From: Mogibacterium diversum_A
GTDB taxonomy: Bacteria; Bacillota; Clostridia; Peptostreptococcales; Anaerovoracaceae
Length of the DNA stretch: 64,000 bases
Assembly (NCBI RefSeq): GCF_938028775.1
Contig: NZ_CALIZG010000013.1
Location: forward strand, 28,012 to 92,011
Reading direction: 5' to 3'
Positions 51,369 to 60,690 of this stretch are shown here, in pieces. A model generated the notes under the pieces. It searched no databases and was not told the DNA's origin. It was given only the letters and a program-made list of their open reading frames with translations. The position numbers and the translations under genes were made by a program. Positions within the stretch are counted from its first letter, which is position 1. Every line of letters begins with the position of its first letter.

Positions 51369-52739
51369 ATGTACGATATCAGTCAAGTGCAGAGTGAATA
51401 CAAGACTAAGTTAATCGATGCAGATTTCGCTGCCAGCCTTGTTAAAAGCAACTACAGGCTGCACTTCGGCGTGGGAACAGGGAGCTCCATTTACATGGAC
51501 AGAGCCCTTGGCAAGCGCCTCAAGACCGATACACTCCTTCGCGGATTAGAGATTCAGACTGAAGTTGCTGTGAGAAATGATCTACTAGAGACTTTCAAGG
51601 CGACGAGGGACGTAAACACAGTTAGATTTTATTCATCTCACTATACCGCTATGGACAGGATGATGGCAGATGCAGGCAACTGCTGGTATGTACCGATTCT
51701 ATTCAATGAAGAACCATTATATTGGGGGCAAGAGGGCAACGGATTCGATATCTGCTGCATTCAGGTTGCACCGATGGATAGATATGGCAACTTTAATTTT
51801 GGTCCTACTAATGCTGACCTTCTCGGAATTATCAGAAATTCTAAGATTGTCATAGTTGAGGTTAACGAGAAGATGCCAATTGCACTCGGTTATGAGTCGC
51901 ATATCAATATATCTGATGTAAACTATATCATCGAGGGAGAAAGCCCTGAGCTCGCTGAGTTCAAGGCGGCACCGGCAAGTCCTGAGGATAGAAGGATTGC
52001 CGAGTCGATAGTAGACCGAATTAGAAATGAAAGTACGCTGCAGCTCGGTATTGGAGCCGTGCCAAATGCAATCGGAGGCTTGCTCGCAGAGTCTGACATA
52101 CGTGATCTCGGTGGTCACAGCGAGGTAATCGTAGATTCATTTATGAATCTCTATTATGCTGGTAAGCTGACCAACAACAAGAAGGTAGACAAGGGGCTTA
52201 CAGTATATACGGCAGCAGTGGGTAGCAAAGCGCTATACGATTTTATCGATGACAACCCTATCTGCTGCGCGGCACCAGTTGATTACGTCAACAGTGTGCA
52301 CACCATCTCGCAGATAGAGAACTTCATCTCGATTAATAGCTGCGTTGGGGTCGATTTGTATGGACAGGTTTGTTCAGAGAGCGCAGGCTTTAGACAGCTT
52401 ACAGGAACTGGCGGACAGCTAGATTTTGTGCTCGGAGCTTTCTTATCCAAGAATGGTAAGAGCTTCATGTGCACGCATTCGACGAGGACGAAGCCTAATG
52501 GTGAGGTCGTATCTCTCATTCACCCTACGCTACCAAGAGGGTCAATTATCACTACGCCTAGGACGGCAACTCATTATGTAGTGACCGAGTACGGTGCAGT
52601 TAATCTAAAGGGCAAGTCGACATGGCAGAGAGCCGAGAGTCTCATCAGTGTAGCGCATCCTGATTTTAGGGAAGACCTGATTCAGGAAGCCGAGAAGATG
52701 GGAATTTGGCGTAATACAAGTAAGATTGAATATATTTAA
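51369..52739 (+). CDS. Acetyl-CoA:carboxylate CoA-transferase (butyryl-/4-hydroxybutyrate-CoA transferase family)
   Basis: 456 aa, two Rossmann-like lobes. The likely catalytic Glu is E252 in GGHSEVIVDSF, matching the HSE of this family. GIGAVPNAIG (about 228-237), GTGGQLDFVLGA and TEYGAVNLKGKS are further family marks. Swaps CoA between acyl-CoA and acetate, the last step of butyrate or aminobutyrate fermentation in many Clostridia; the precise acyl substrate cannot be read. Start behind ACGGAGGGACAACT. Single-gene unit with a strong promoter, consistent with high expression. Confidence 0.88.
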   Translation: MYDISQVQSEYKTKLIDADFAASLVKSNYRLHFGVGTGSSIYMDRALGKRLKTDTLLRGLEIQTEVAVRNDLLETFKATRDVNTVRFYSSHYTAMDRMMADAGNCWYVPILFNEEPLYWGQEGNGFDICCIQVAPMDRYGNFNFGPTNADLLGIIRNSKIVIVEVNEKMPIALGYESHINISDVNYIIEGESPELAEFKAAPASPEDRRIAESIVDRIRNESTLQLGIGAVPNAIGGLLAESDIRDLGGHSEVIVDSFMNLYYAGKLTNNKKVDKGLTVYTAAVGSKALYDFIDDNPICCAAPVDYVNSVHTISQIENFISINSCVGVDLYGQVCSESAGFRQLTGTGGQLDFVLGAFLSKNGKSFMCTHSTRTKPNGEVVSLIHPTLPRGSIITTPRTATHYVVTEYGAVNLKGKSTWQRAESLISVAHPDFREDLIQEAEKMGIWRNTSKIEYI

Positions 52740-52895
52740 GGTATATTTAATTCATATTTAATAATCCTCAAGTACTATTAGTGCTGGGGAAGGGATTTAT
52801 AGCAAGGCTTTACAGAAGGTCGGTTTGCGATGCGAATCGACGGGGTCATAAAGTCGTGGCAGAGGCGCGGTGGCGCAATGCACAAGGAGGTTTTT

Positions 52896-54173
52896 ATGAT
52901 CACAGCAGTTGTAGGTGCTAATTGGGGCGATGAAGGTAAGGGTAAGATCACAGACGTACTCGCACAGGAATCCGATTATATCGTGAGATTTCAGGGTGGA
53001 AGTAACGCTGGTCACACTATCAAGAATGAGTTTGGTAAATTCGGGCTTCACCTCATGCCATCAGGCATTTTTAACAAAGAAGCTGTAAGTGTTCTCGGAA
53101 ATGGAGTGGCTGTCAACGCCAAGAAGTTCATCGAAGAACTAGCGTCCATTGAGGAAGCAGGTGTCCCACATGGCAAAATTATCATTTCAGATAGAGCACA
53201 GCTAGTAATGTCATATCACATGGCGCTTGACGCTTATGAAGAGGAGAGACTTGCGGGGCACTCGTTTGGTTCGACCAAGGCGGGAATTGCACCGTGCTTC
53301 TCCGATAAGTATGCCAAGATTGGTTTTCAGGTTGCAGATCTCTATGCAGATAAAGATGTTCTGATGGCAAGGATTGAGAACGTATGCACTATAAAGAATG
53401 TCCTGTTCGAGAACTTGTATCACAAACCACAGATTAAGCCAGAAGATATCTATGAGGAATTAATGGAATATGCTGAAATACTGAGACCATATGTTGCTCA
53501 CACTTCACAGGTGCTAAATGATGCACTTCGTGCTGGTAAAAGCATCCTCTTAGAAGGTCAGCTTGGAGCACTTAAGGATACAGATCACGGCATTTATCCG
53601 ATGGTAACATCATCGTCGACACTCGCAGGTTTCGGTTCTACGGGTGCTGGACTTCCACCGTATGCGATTGAGAGGATTGTTACAGTTGTAAAGGCTTACT
53701 CATCTGCGGTTGGAGCAGGAGCTTTTGTAAGCGAGCTGTTCGGAGATGAGGCAGATGAGCTTCGTAATCGCGGTGGAGACGGCGGTGAATTCGGTGTAGT
53801 CACAGGTAGGCCTAGGAGGGTTGGCTGGTTTGATGCTGTTGCTACCAGATATGGCTGCATGATGCAGGGAGCCACAGAGGTTGCAGTTACAGTTGTAGAT
53901 GTTCTCGGATACCTAGATGAGCTCAAAATCTGTGTAGGCTATGAGATCGATGGCGAGGTGACAAAAGACTTTCCTAACACACCGCTCCTCGAGAAGGCTA
54001 AGCCAGTATATGAAACGCTTCCAGGCTGGAAGACTGATATAAGAGGTATCAAGAACTACGATGATCTGCCAAGTGAGTGCAAGGCTTACATCGAGAGGAT
54101 TGAAAAGGAAATCGGAGTTCGTGTATCTATGGTTTCAAACGGGCCAGCGCGCGAAGAACTAATAATTAGGTAA
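52896..54173 (+). CDS. purA: Adenylosuccinate synthetase
   Basis: 425 aa, GTP-dependent joining of IMP and aspartate in AMP synthesis. GTP loop GANWGDEGKGK at the N-terminus, IMP-binding FQGGSNAGHTI, then LEGQLGALKDTDHGIYPMV with T-SSSTLAGFGSTGAG, and VTGRPRRVGWFD. The start at 52896 follows AAGGAGG; 22 earlier in-frame codons are outside the family. No other pur gene is adjacent. Followed by a hairpin-rich gap and alr. Confidence 0.96.
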   Translation: MITAVVGANWGDEGKGKITDVLAQESDYIVRFQGGSNAGHTIKNEFGKFGLHLMPSGIFNKEAVSVLGNGVAVNAKKFIEELASIEEAGVPHGKIIISDRAQLVMSYHMALDAYEEERLAGHSFGSTKAGIAPCFSDKYAKIGFQVADLYADKDVLMARIENVCTIKNVLFENLYHKPQIKPEDIYEELMEYAEILRPYVAHTSQVLNDALRAGKSILLEGQLGALKDTDHGIYPMVTSSSTLAGFGSTGAGLPPYAIERIVTVVKAYSSAVGAGAFVSELFGDEADELRNRGGDGGEFGVVTGRPRRVGWFDAVATRYGCMMQGATEVAVTVVDVLGYLDELKICVGYEIDGEVTKDFPNTPLLEKAKPVYETLPGWKTDIRGIKNYDDLPSECKAYIERIEKEIGVRVSMVSNGPAREELIIR

Positions 54174-54198
54174 TTTGCGAGGGTATGACTTACAATTT

Positions 54199-54292
54199 GC
54201 AGGGGATAACCTGCATCTTGCATGAAATCATGCAATTTATAGAGTATAACCTACTGACAGAGACAGTTCCTGACGGCCTAGCTGTCAGGAAC
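54199..54292 (+). other. Cluster of three hairpins between purA and alr
   Basis: GCAGG/CCTGC (54199-54214), TTGCATGA/TCATGCAA (54218-54235) and GTTCCTGAC/GTCAGGAAC (54266-54292). The last can compete with CTGACAG (54254-54260) pairing to CTGTCAG (54282-54288). Only the second is followed by a weak T run. They may form a weak terminator or a leader switch for alr. Confidence 0.45.
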
Positions 54293-54314
54293 TAAATACT
54301 TAAAGGGGTAAAAA

Positions 54315-55514
54315 ATGTACAAGGAATCAATGCGCCAGACGTGGGTGGAAATCGACCTATCGGCGCTAGACCACAATATCAAAGAAATCAAAAGAGTAAT
54401 AGGTAATAATGAGATAATAGGCGTTGTAAAGGCAGATGCATATGGGCACGGAAGTGTGCGATGTGCGGAAGTGCTTCGTGATAATGGGGTTAAACGCTTT
54501 GCGGTTGCCACAATAGAGGAAGCGCTCGAGCTACGCGAGGCTGGATTTAACGAGAGCATACTCATTCTCGGTTTAGTTCCAGAGGATTGCACCGATATCA
54601 TAATAGAGCAGAATCTTACAATCGTCATCGGGAGCTTAGATAGAGCTAAGAAAAAATCCGAAATTGCGGTGAAGAAGGGTGCAGTGATAGACTGTTTCAT
54701 CGCAATTGATTCTGGTATGGGTAGAATCGGATATAGGATAGAGACACCGCTAGAAAAGGAATTTGCGAGAACTGAAATCGAGGAAATCGATGAGCTTGAG
54801 GGACTTCGTATCAATGGTATGGTTTCACACTTTGCGACTTCTGATGAAGCTGATTCGACGTACACGAACAAGCAACTTTCGCTGTTTAATGACTTCTATG
54901 AGGAACTCGCAGGTTGCGGCATCAATGTTCCGATGCTGTGTATAGCCAATAGCGCTGCGATTATGGACTATCCAAAGACCCACTTCGACGCAGTAAGACC
55001 CGGGATAATCCTCTATGGATGCTATCCGTCTGAAGAGGTGGATAAGACGAGACTTGATCTAAAGCCAGTTATGTCTGTAAAAGCATATATTATCCATCTT
55101 AAAACAGTACCCGCTGGAACTTCAATCAGTTACGGCAGAAGGTTTGTAGCGGATAGAGAGAGCAAGATTGCCACAATCTCTATAGGATACGCAGATGGTT
55201 ATTCGAGGACGCTCACTGGTAAGGCAGAGGTTCTTGTGCATGGTAATCGAGTTCCGGTCGTAGGAAGCATTTGCATGGATCAGTGCATGATAGATGTGAC
55301 GGATGTACCAGGGGTAGCAGCAGGAGATGAGGTCGTGATCATGGGACGCTCAGGGGATGATGAAATCTCAGCTGAAGAGATTGCTGGTAAAATTGGAACT
55401 ATCAACTATGAGATTCTGTGTGATTTCGGCATGAGATTGCACAAGATATACATTGATACTGCAGATGGAAACGATGCTACAGCTAACCAAGAGCACAGTA
55501 GATTGGAGTTTTAA
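54315..55514 (+). CDS. alr: Alanine racemase
   Basis: 399 aa PLP enzyme supplying D-alanine for peptidoglycan. PLP lysine K39 in VVKADAYGHG, the usual position. Others: IDSGMGRIGYR, CIANSAAIMDYP, catalytic Tyr region ISIGYADGYSR and SICMDQCMIDVT. ATG preceded by AAAGGGGTAAAAA. The next gene starts directly after the stop, so racemase and PAP2 phosphatase are co-translated; both touch cell-wall synthesis, a sensible pairing. Confidence 0.96.
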   Translation: MYKESMRQTWVEIDLSALDHNIKEIKRVIGNNEIIGVVKADAYGHGSVRCAEVLRDNGVKRFAVATIEEALELREAGFNESILILGLVPEDCTDIIIEQNLTIVIGSLDRAKKKSEIAVKKGAVIDCFIAIDSGMGRIGYRIETPLEKEFARTEIEEIDELEGLRINGMVSHFATSDEADSTYTNKQLSLFNDFYEELAGCGINVPMLCIANSAAIMDYPKTHFDAVRPGIILYGCYPSEEVDKTRLDLKPVMSVKAYIIHLKTVPAGTSISYGRRFVADRESKIATISIGYADGYSRTLTGKAEVLVHGNRVPVVGSICMDQCMIDVTDVPGVAAGDEVVIMGRSGDDEISAEEIAGKIGTINYEILCDFGMRLHKIYIDTADGNDATANQEHSRLEF

Positions 55515-56078
55515 ATGTTAGAGACTATTCGAAATTTCGACGGTTCGCTGCTCATAAAGTTTCAGCACCTCGCAGTCCATGATTTGTTGACGCCTGTTGT
55601 TAAGGTCTTCACTCACCTCGGAGATGCCGGCATTATGTGGATTGCGATTGCAGTGCTACTTCTGCTTTTTAAGCGTACCAGGAAGTATGGGCTGCTGATG
55701 TTTGCATCTCTTATACTCACGTACCTAGTAAATAATCTGCTTCTTAAAGATTTAATAGGCAGGACTAGACCATATGAAGTGTTTGATGATGTTCAGAGGC
55801 TTATTGGCAAGCAACACGATGCATCTTTCCCGTCAGGTCACTCGGCTAGTTCGTTTGCAGCTGCGATGTGCATATATCTGAACGGACCTAAGAAGTACGG
55901 AATACCGGCTCTTTTGCTAGCACTCTTGATTGCGCTTTCGAGACTCTATGTAGGCGTTCACTATCCTGGAGATGTAGTTGCAGGAGCGATAATAGGTTCG
56001 CTCATGGCATGGCTAGTGTATAAAGTATACGATGCAAGGCAGGAAGCGCTTCATCCAGCAAAGCATCGCAGAAAGTAA
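55515..56078 (+). CDS. PAP2-family membrane phosphatase
   Basis: 187 aa with five or six membrane helices. The three catalytic boxes are complete: K78-x6-R85-P86 (KDLIGRTRP), PSGHS (106-110) and S142-R-x5-H149-x3-D153 (SRLYVGVHYPGD). Candidate for undecaprenyl-pyrophosphate or lipid phosphate dephosphorylation. Its ATG abuts the alr stop. The basic tail (KHRRK) should be cytoplasmic. Substrate is inferred from family and from alr. Confidence 0.9.
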   Translation: MLETIRNFDGSLLIKFQHLAVHDLLTPVVKVFTHLGDAGIMWIAIAVLLLLFKRTRKYGLLMFASLILTYLVNNLLLKDLIGRTRPYEVFDDVQRLIGKQHDASFPSGHSASSFAAAMCIYLNGPKKYGIPALLLALLIALSRLYVGVHYPGDVVAGAIIGSLMAWLVYKVYDARQEALHPAKHRRK

Positions 56079-56098
56079 ATGTTGCTATAGGAGAAATT

Positions 56099-56788
56099 AT
56101 GGGTGCAAAAGGACTTAAAATCGGGAATGCGTGGGATACCATACTCGCTGAAGAGATGGAGAAACCGTACTATAGCGAGCTCGAGAGATTTCTCGACGAA
56201 GAATACGAGAACCATACAATATTTCCACCGCGCGATGAAATATTTACAGCTTTCAGGTACACTCCTTATGACGATGTAAAGGTGCTGCTCCTCGGACAGG
56301 ATCCATATCATGAGAAAGGACAAGCTCACGGTATGGCTTTCTCGGTTAAGAAGGGTGTGAAACAACCGCCGTCTCTGGTAAATATTTTTAAAGAGATAAA
56401 TTCCGACCTTGGGATTGCTCCGCCAGAGGTTGATAACGGCTGCCTGACTCCCTGGGCTAAGTCTGGGGTTTTGCTTCTCAACACAGCGCTCACAGTTAGA
56501 GAGCACGAGGCTAATTCGCACCGCGGAAAAGGCTGGGAACAGCTGACGGATGCAGTTATAAGAAAATTAAATGAACGAGAGAAACCATTGGTATTTATTT
56601 TGTGGGGGTCTAACGCTAAGTCTAAGCTGCCGCTTATCACGAATAAAAAGCACCTTGTAATTGTTGGTGTTCATCCGAGCCCGCTATCCGCGTACAGAGG
56701 GTTTTTCGGCGGTAAATACTTCTCTCGTGCTAATGATTTCCTCGAGAGACACGGAATATCTGCGGTTAATTGGGATATAGAGCAGTGA
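56099..56788 (+). CDS. ung: Uracil-DNA glycosylase
   Basis: 229 aa family-1 UDG that excises uracil from DNA. The water-activating Asp is D68 in LLGQDPYHEKGQAHG; the second box is HPSPLSAYRGFFG with catalytic His; NTALTVREHEANSH and WGSNAK are also present. ATAGGAG precedes the ATG. Follows the PAP2 gene by 20 bp, probably the last gene of the alr unit. Confidence 0.97.
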   Translation: MGAKGLKIGNAWDTILAEEMEKPYYSELERFLDEEYENHTIFPPRDEIFTAFRYTPYDDVKVLLLGQDPYHEKGQAHGMAFSVKKGVKQPPSLVNIFKEINSDLGIAPPEVDNGCLTPWAKSGVLLLNTALTVREHEANSHRGKGWEQLTDAVIRKLNEREKPLVFILWGSNAKSKLPLITNKKHLVIVGVHPSPLSAYRGFFGGKYFSRANDFLERHGISAVNWDIEQ

Positions 56789-56914
56789 TATCATTTATGA
56801 TTAGCATTCACATAACAACCACGCGGAATTCATGATATGATATGGACAGATATGTTATATTTCAAGAGAATTAATAAATATTTTATAAATTTCATTTAAG
56901 GAAAGGTTGGAATC

Positions 56915-57439
56915 ATGAACAACAAGAAGCTTAAGACATCAAAGGTTATAATTGGACTTTACGTATGCACAGGAATCGTTTCCGTATATGCGCTATATGC
57001 AATTTTTAATTCAATCACATACCTCAGAAACTACTTCAAGACATATGGATCATCAATTGGAGAGCACTTCGGAGATGCCCTTTCTTATATCCTAAATCAG
57101 AGCTTGTCATACATCGTATTTGCTGTTCTTCTATTTGCAGCAGCAGCAGTTCTGCATGAGGTTAGAAAGCTAAATCCTGATAACTACCTTAGTCAGGAAG
57201 AACTCGAGGTGCTAGCAGTAGAAAAAGCAGAGAAGGCAGCAAAGGCTGCAGAAGCAGAGGCTGATAAGGCTGCAAAGGCAGCAGAGGCAAAAGCCGTTAA
57301 GGAGGCTGAAAAGGTTGCGAAGGAAGCTGCGAAGGCCGAGTCAGCAGTAGAATCAGCGAAGCTTGGAGCTGCAGCAGTAGATGAAGAGGTTGAAGAATTA
57401 GCCGAAGAAGTAGTCGAGGATGCTTTTAAGGTTAAATAG
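56915..57439 (+). CDS. Membrane protein with Ala/Glu/Lys-rich coiled-coil tail
   Basis: 174 aa. Two membrane helices (about 11-33 and 62-81) with a short loop. The cytoplasmic tail (92-174) is almost entirely Ala, Glu, Lys and Val in heptad-like repeats (EKAAKAAEAEADKAAKAAEA), followed by an acidic end. AAGGAAAGGTTGG precedes the ATG. No family recognised; a scaffold or nucleoid/membrane tether would fit the layout but is conjecture. Monocistronic. Confidence 0.65.
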   Translation: MNNKKLKTSKVIIGLYVCTGIVSVYALYAIFNSITYLRNYFKTYGSSIGEHFGDALSYILNQSLSYIVFAVLLFAAAAVLHEVRKLNPDNYLSQEELEVLAVEKAEKAAKAAEAEADKAAKAAEAKAVKEAEKVAKEAAKAESAVESAKLGAAAVDEEVEELAEEVVEDAFKVK

Positions 57440-57542
57440 TAACTGAATTAGATGAGCAATCTAATCAATAATCTATAATGAGATTTGAGGGTAGATTGAT
57501 AGACCTCAGATGATATTTCACTACTATAATTGGGATTGTACT

Positions 57543-57950
57543 ATGATTAAGGCAGAGATTCGTATAAATAGAACGCTCCCCACAGAGCTGATTAAATTAA
57601 TGAATAAGTGCGGTGAGCGTAAGCGTAGCCCGAAGACAGTCATCAAAGCGCTGCGGGACGGTCTGTTCATGGCGGGTCTATATGTAAATGGCGAGCTTGT
57701 GGCGTTTGGCAGAGTATCGGGAGATGGTGCTATGTATTTTCTGATTACCGATGTCATGGTGGATCCAGCGTATGAAGATAGTGGTGCGGATATACAGCTC
57801 TATAAGGAGATTGATGATTTTCTCATCGCCGTAGCACCTAACGATAGTAGAATCCTAGCAATGACTAACAAGAAATACGAATCTGTATTCAGAACCTTCG
57901 GGTACGAATATATGGATCCGGATTATCGTACGGTGATGATTCGGGAATAA
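57543..57950 (+). CDS. GNAT-family N-acetyltransferase
   Basis: 135 aa. Short GNAT fold: GLYVNGELVAFGRVSGDGAM, then FLITDVMVDPAYEDSGADIQ, where the usual RGxGxG is replaced by a weak EDSGAD, and a C-terminal FRTFGYEYMDPDY. Acceptor unknown. Start chosen at 57543 behind TGGGATTG; an in-frame ATG at 57510 lacks a good site. The weak acetyl-CoA loop means the activity should be treated as probable only. Confidence 0.75.
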   Translation: MIKAEIRINRTLPTELIKLMNKCGERKRSPKTVIKALRDGLFMAGLYVNGELVAFGRVSGDGAMYFLITDVMVDPAYEDSGADIQLYKEIDDFLIAVAPNDSRILAMTNKKYESVFRTFGYEYMDPDYRTVMIRE

Positions 57951-57962
57951 CCGATTGATTGT

Positions 57963-57979
57963 AAGGAGGTGCTGATATC
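57963..57979 (+). promoter_or_regulatory. Strong ribosome site leading to a non-standard start codon
   Basis: AAGGAGG (57963-57969) followed seven bases later by ATC (57977-57979) in frame with the glycosyltransferase. No ATG, GTG or TTG in that frame lies between the upstream stop (57962) and the GTG at 57995. Confidence 0.6.
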
Positions 57980-58891
57980 AAGCCGATAATTTCAGTGATA
58001 ATTCCGATATATAACGGAGAGCAGTATATAGATAAATGCCTAGAGTCCATCACTAATCAGTACTACCAAAATCTTGAGATATTGTGCGTAATCAACGGCA
58101 GCACGGATGCCTCCGAGAAAATGGTTAGAGCGTGGATGGAGAGAGATGACCGCGTCAAGCTGCTTGTTACGGAGACTGCCGACCTAGGGCATGCAGCAAA
58201 TCTTGGAATCGATAATACATCGGGTGAATATATATCATTCGTTGATGTCGATGACTGGGTTGATCCAGAGTATATTTCAAAGCTATACGCAGGTATAGAG
58301 AAAGGGTACAGCCTATGTAAGTCTAACTGCATCATGTACGATGGCAAGACAAATTCACCAGCATACAAAGGGCGTCACTCTGGGGAAGTTTCCATAAGAA
58401 ACGCCATGTGGCTACTGCCATGCAGAACGATTTCGATGTATGACAGAAGGCTTTTTGGAAAAGTTCGTTACCTAGAACACTCATACTACGAAGATCTCTC
58501 GTTATGGCCGATATTGGTAGCTTTAGCTGGTTCTGTATACTATATAGACGATACCCTGTACTACTATAATCAGACAAATGATTCTTCGATAATGACTGTG
58601 CGTGACGAGAAGCATCTGGTGCTCGATAAGGTGTTTGCACACATATTTGAGAATATCACGCCGGAAATGAATCAGGAAGTTAATCTACTGGTTTCAGCGC
58701 TGTTCATACAGTCGTTCTGGAGTTCTAATGTGAAGTACGTGCCTAAGGACAAGTTGGGTGATGAATACTTAGAGAGGCTCAAGAAGGTTATTGATGGAAA
58801 GCTTGTGGGCTATTACTACCTAGTAGATAGGCTGCCGGTATCAGATGAGATGAAGAGGCGGATGATTCATTTCTATCAGACGAGTAAATAA
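57977..58891 (+). CDS. Family 2 glycosyltransferase with a probable ATC start
   Basis: About 304 aa GT-A fold. Nucleotide-sugar-binding start (x)KPIISVIIPIYNGEQYIDKC, CVINGSTDAS, and the DxD in SFVDVDDWVDPEYI. The C-terminal half has LEHSYYEDLSLWP with the catalytic ED. The first standard start in frame is a GTG at 57995, but this would cut off the first beta strand and lies 25 bases from the ribosome site. AAGGAGG at 57963-57969 points to ATC at 57977-57979. Upstream frame is closed by TAA at 57962. Either a real AUC start or a mutated ATG. Confidence 0.82.
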   Translation: MKPIISVIIPIYNGEQYIDKCLESITNQYYQNLEILCVINGSTDASEKMVRAWMERDDRVKLLVTETADLGHAANLGIDNTSGEYISFVDVDDWVDPEYISKLYAGIEKGYSLCKSNCIMYDGKTNSPAYKGRHSGEVSIRNAMWLLPCRTISMYDRRLFGKVRYLEHSYYEDLSLWPILVALAGSVYYIDDTLYYYNQTNDSSIMTVRDEKHLVLDKVFAHIFENITPEMNQEVNLLVSALFIQSFWSSNVKYVPKDKLGDEYLERLKKVIDGKLVGYYYLVDRLPVSDEMKRRMIHFYQTSK

Positions 58892-58947
58892 TTGCAGAAC
58901 TCAGCCAGATAAATGAACGTTGAGCATTATTATTTAATAGTGATACG

Positions 58948-58984
58948 AACCCTCCTTGCTGGATGACCAGTGAGGAGGGTTTTT
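58948..58984 (+). terminator. Terminator after the glycosyltransferase gene
   Basis: Arms AACCCTCCT (58948-58956) and AGGAGGGTT (58973-58981), inner CTGG/CCAG, then T run. Confidence 0.85.
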
Positions 58985-59076
58985 AGTGTGCTGCAGTTGC
59001 GAGTATAAAAGGAATGCGAACATAAGTAGATGTAAAATAGGATAGTGCAAAATGCAATTGTATTAAAAATAATGCT

Positions 59077-59105
59077 GTACAAGTATACTAATAAAGTGTA
59101 TAATC
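59077..59105 (+). promoter_or_regulatory. Promoter of the KTGD surface protein gene
   Basis: TGTACA near 59077, a 17-bp spacer and perfect TATAAT ending near 59105, about 50 bases before the start at 59153. Confidence 0.5.
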
Positions 59106-59152
59106 TCGATAAACTACTAAACGCATAAATATTGGCGCATAAGGAGATTAAA

Positions 59153-60553
59153 ATGACTAAAAGAATTAACAAGCGTAGGAGGAAAATGTTAAAGGCAACA
59201 GCTGTAGGTGTGTCTCTAATGATGGCACCTTCTTTGGCTGTTAATGTGTATGCAGATGATACTGTTACGGCTAATGAGCAATCTGCTATAAATAACTTCG
59301 TAGCGACTGAGCCTGCAGACGGTGCAACAACTAGTCTAGGTAACTCAACTGTTTCTAATACTACTAGCGGATACAGATTCCCAGGCAAGGACAATTACAC
59401 ATCGGTTTTCGAGTCGCGAGCAAGGAAGGAAAGGCTTACACAGGATTATGTTCTAACCGTGGACTCGAGTGATTCGCATTCTGGAAATACTGTAAAGATT
59501 AAAGATTGGAGCAATCTGGATACTTATGTTGTGCACAGCGCTACAGAAGGAAATCCGCAGGATCCACAGACATATTACGAACCCATGTATTACGCTAGGG
59601 AAGCCACATTAATCGATCAGGCTACCAATACTGAATATACTGTGAAGAACATAGTTATTGATTCTGGCAGCATGTATGTGTACTATCCTAATATTTATTT
59701 TGATTTTCCTATAGAGGATGCAGACCCAAGATTTAAGACGAGAATTGACGATGCAGAGGCAGTTGCATTATTTGGAGGCTCTGGGTACTGGAGTATCACC
59801 GCAGAGGTTAAGGAGGAGACTCCATATGAGACTATCGTTAAGATAGATGCAGCTTTAAAGGCAAATCAGGTAATCGTTGATTCCGTAGGTTCAAATGGTA
59901 GCAAGGATGCTAAATTCAATATTGATATAAATTTTTTGAACGGAATGAATGATTCAAATTACAGGGATTACACTTCGGATGTCATCTATAATGATGTGAA
60001 GGCACTCGTAACAGACAGCGCACAGGTTGGCAGCGAGAATCAATTTGGATGGGGTACAAGTACTCTCGAATCTATTACAACATCTAATGCTGTAAACCGT
60101 ATAATCCGCGTAGGTATAGATTTTACGCACTACGTAACAGAAGACGGAACTGAGTTAAAACCTACAAAGTTTGGGATACATGGCAGTGAGAATATCGCTG
60201 GATATGAGCTTGCATCGACTCGCGAGGAAGCAAATGGAGACAAGGTATACGTGTACAAGGCTGTAACAGCACAGACTACTCCGTCAGTGCCAACAACGCC
60301 GTCGACACCAACTACTACAACACCAGCTACACCATCGACACCTGCTACATCAACAACAACTCCTACGGCATCAAGCACTGCAGCTACTGCTACACAGTCA
60401 CATGCTCCAGCTGCTAAGGTTGCTCCTGCAAGAAAGAGTACAGCACCAAAGACTGGGGATGCTGACACTATCCTAGCATATGCGGCTACACTATTCATGA
60501 GTGTGATTGGCCTTGGAGTAGCGCTATTCGCTAGAAAAAAGAGAGAGCAGTAA
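59153..60553 (+). CDS. Wall-anchored surface protein with KTGD sorting signal
   Basis: 466 aa. Basic signal peptide MTKRINKRRRKMLKATAVG, then hydrophobic part ending VYA. A beta-rich ectodomain of unknown family covers about 35-380. A Thr/Pro-rich stalk (repeats of TPSTPTTTTPATP) follows. The end is KSTAPKTGDADT, a hydrophobic helix and the tail RKKREQ. The APKTGD box matches the LPxTG-like signals of this organism type. AAGGAGATTAAA precedes the ATG at 59153. Monocistronic with its own promoter and terminator. Binding target unknown. Confidence 0.85.
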   Translation: MTKRINKRRRKMLKATAVGVSLMMAPSLAVNVYADDTVTANEQSAINNFVATEPADGATTSLGNSTVSNTTSGYRFPGKDNYTSVFESRARKERLTQDYVLTVDSSDSHSGNTVKIKDWSNLDTYVVHSATEGNPQDPQTYYEPMYYAREATLIDQATNTEYTVKNIVIDSGSMYVYYPNIYFDFPIEDADPRFKTRIDDAEAVALFGGSGYWSITAEVKEETPYETIVKIDAALKANQVIVDSVGSNGSKDAKFNIDINFLNGMNDSNYRDYTSDVIYNDVKALVTDSAQVGSENQFGWGTSTLESITTSNAVNRIIRVGIDFTHYVTEDGTELKPTKFGIHGSENIAGYELASTREEANGDKVYVYKAVTAQTTPSVPTTPSTPTTTTPATPSTPATSTTTPTASSTAATATQSHAPAAKVAPARKSTAPKTGDADTILAYAATLFMSVIGLGVALFARKKREQ

Positions 60554-60628
60554 TATTTAAGAGACTATAATTACGGTTCTGAATCGGCTAAAAAGTTGAA
60601 ATAAGATGCCAATATACGAATAAAAGAA

Positions 60629-60667
60629 AACATGATTGATGAGAGAATCTCGTCAATCATGTTTTTT
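60629..60667 (+). terminator. Bidirectional terminator
   Basis: Arms AACATGATTGA (60629-60639) and TCAATCATGTT (60653-60663), inner GAGA/TCTC, then T6. Also suits the convergent minus-strand GNAT gene. Confidence 0.85.
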
Positions 60668-60690
60668 CATGCATATATTTTGCCTATGGG

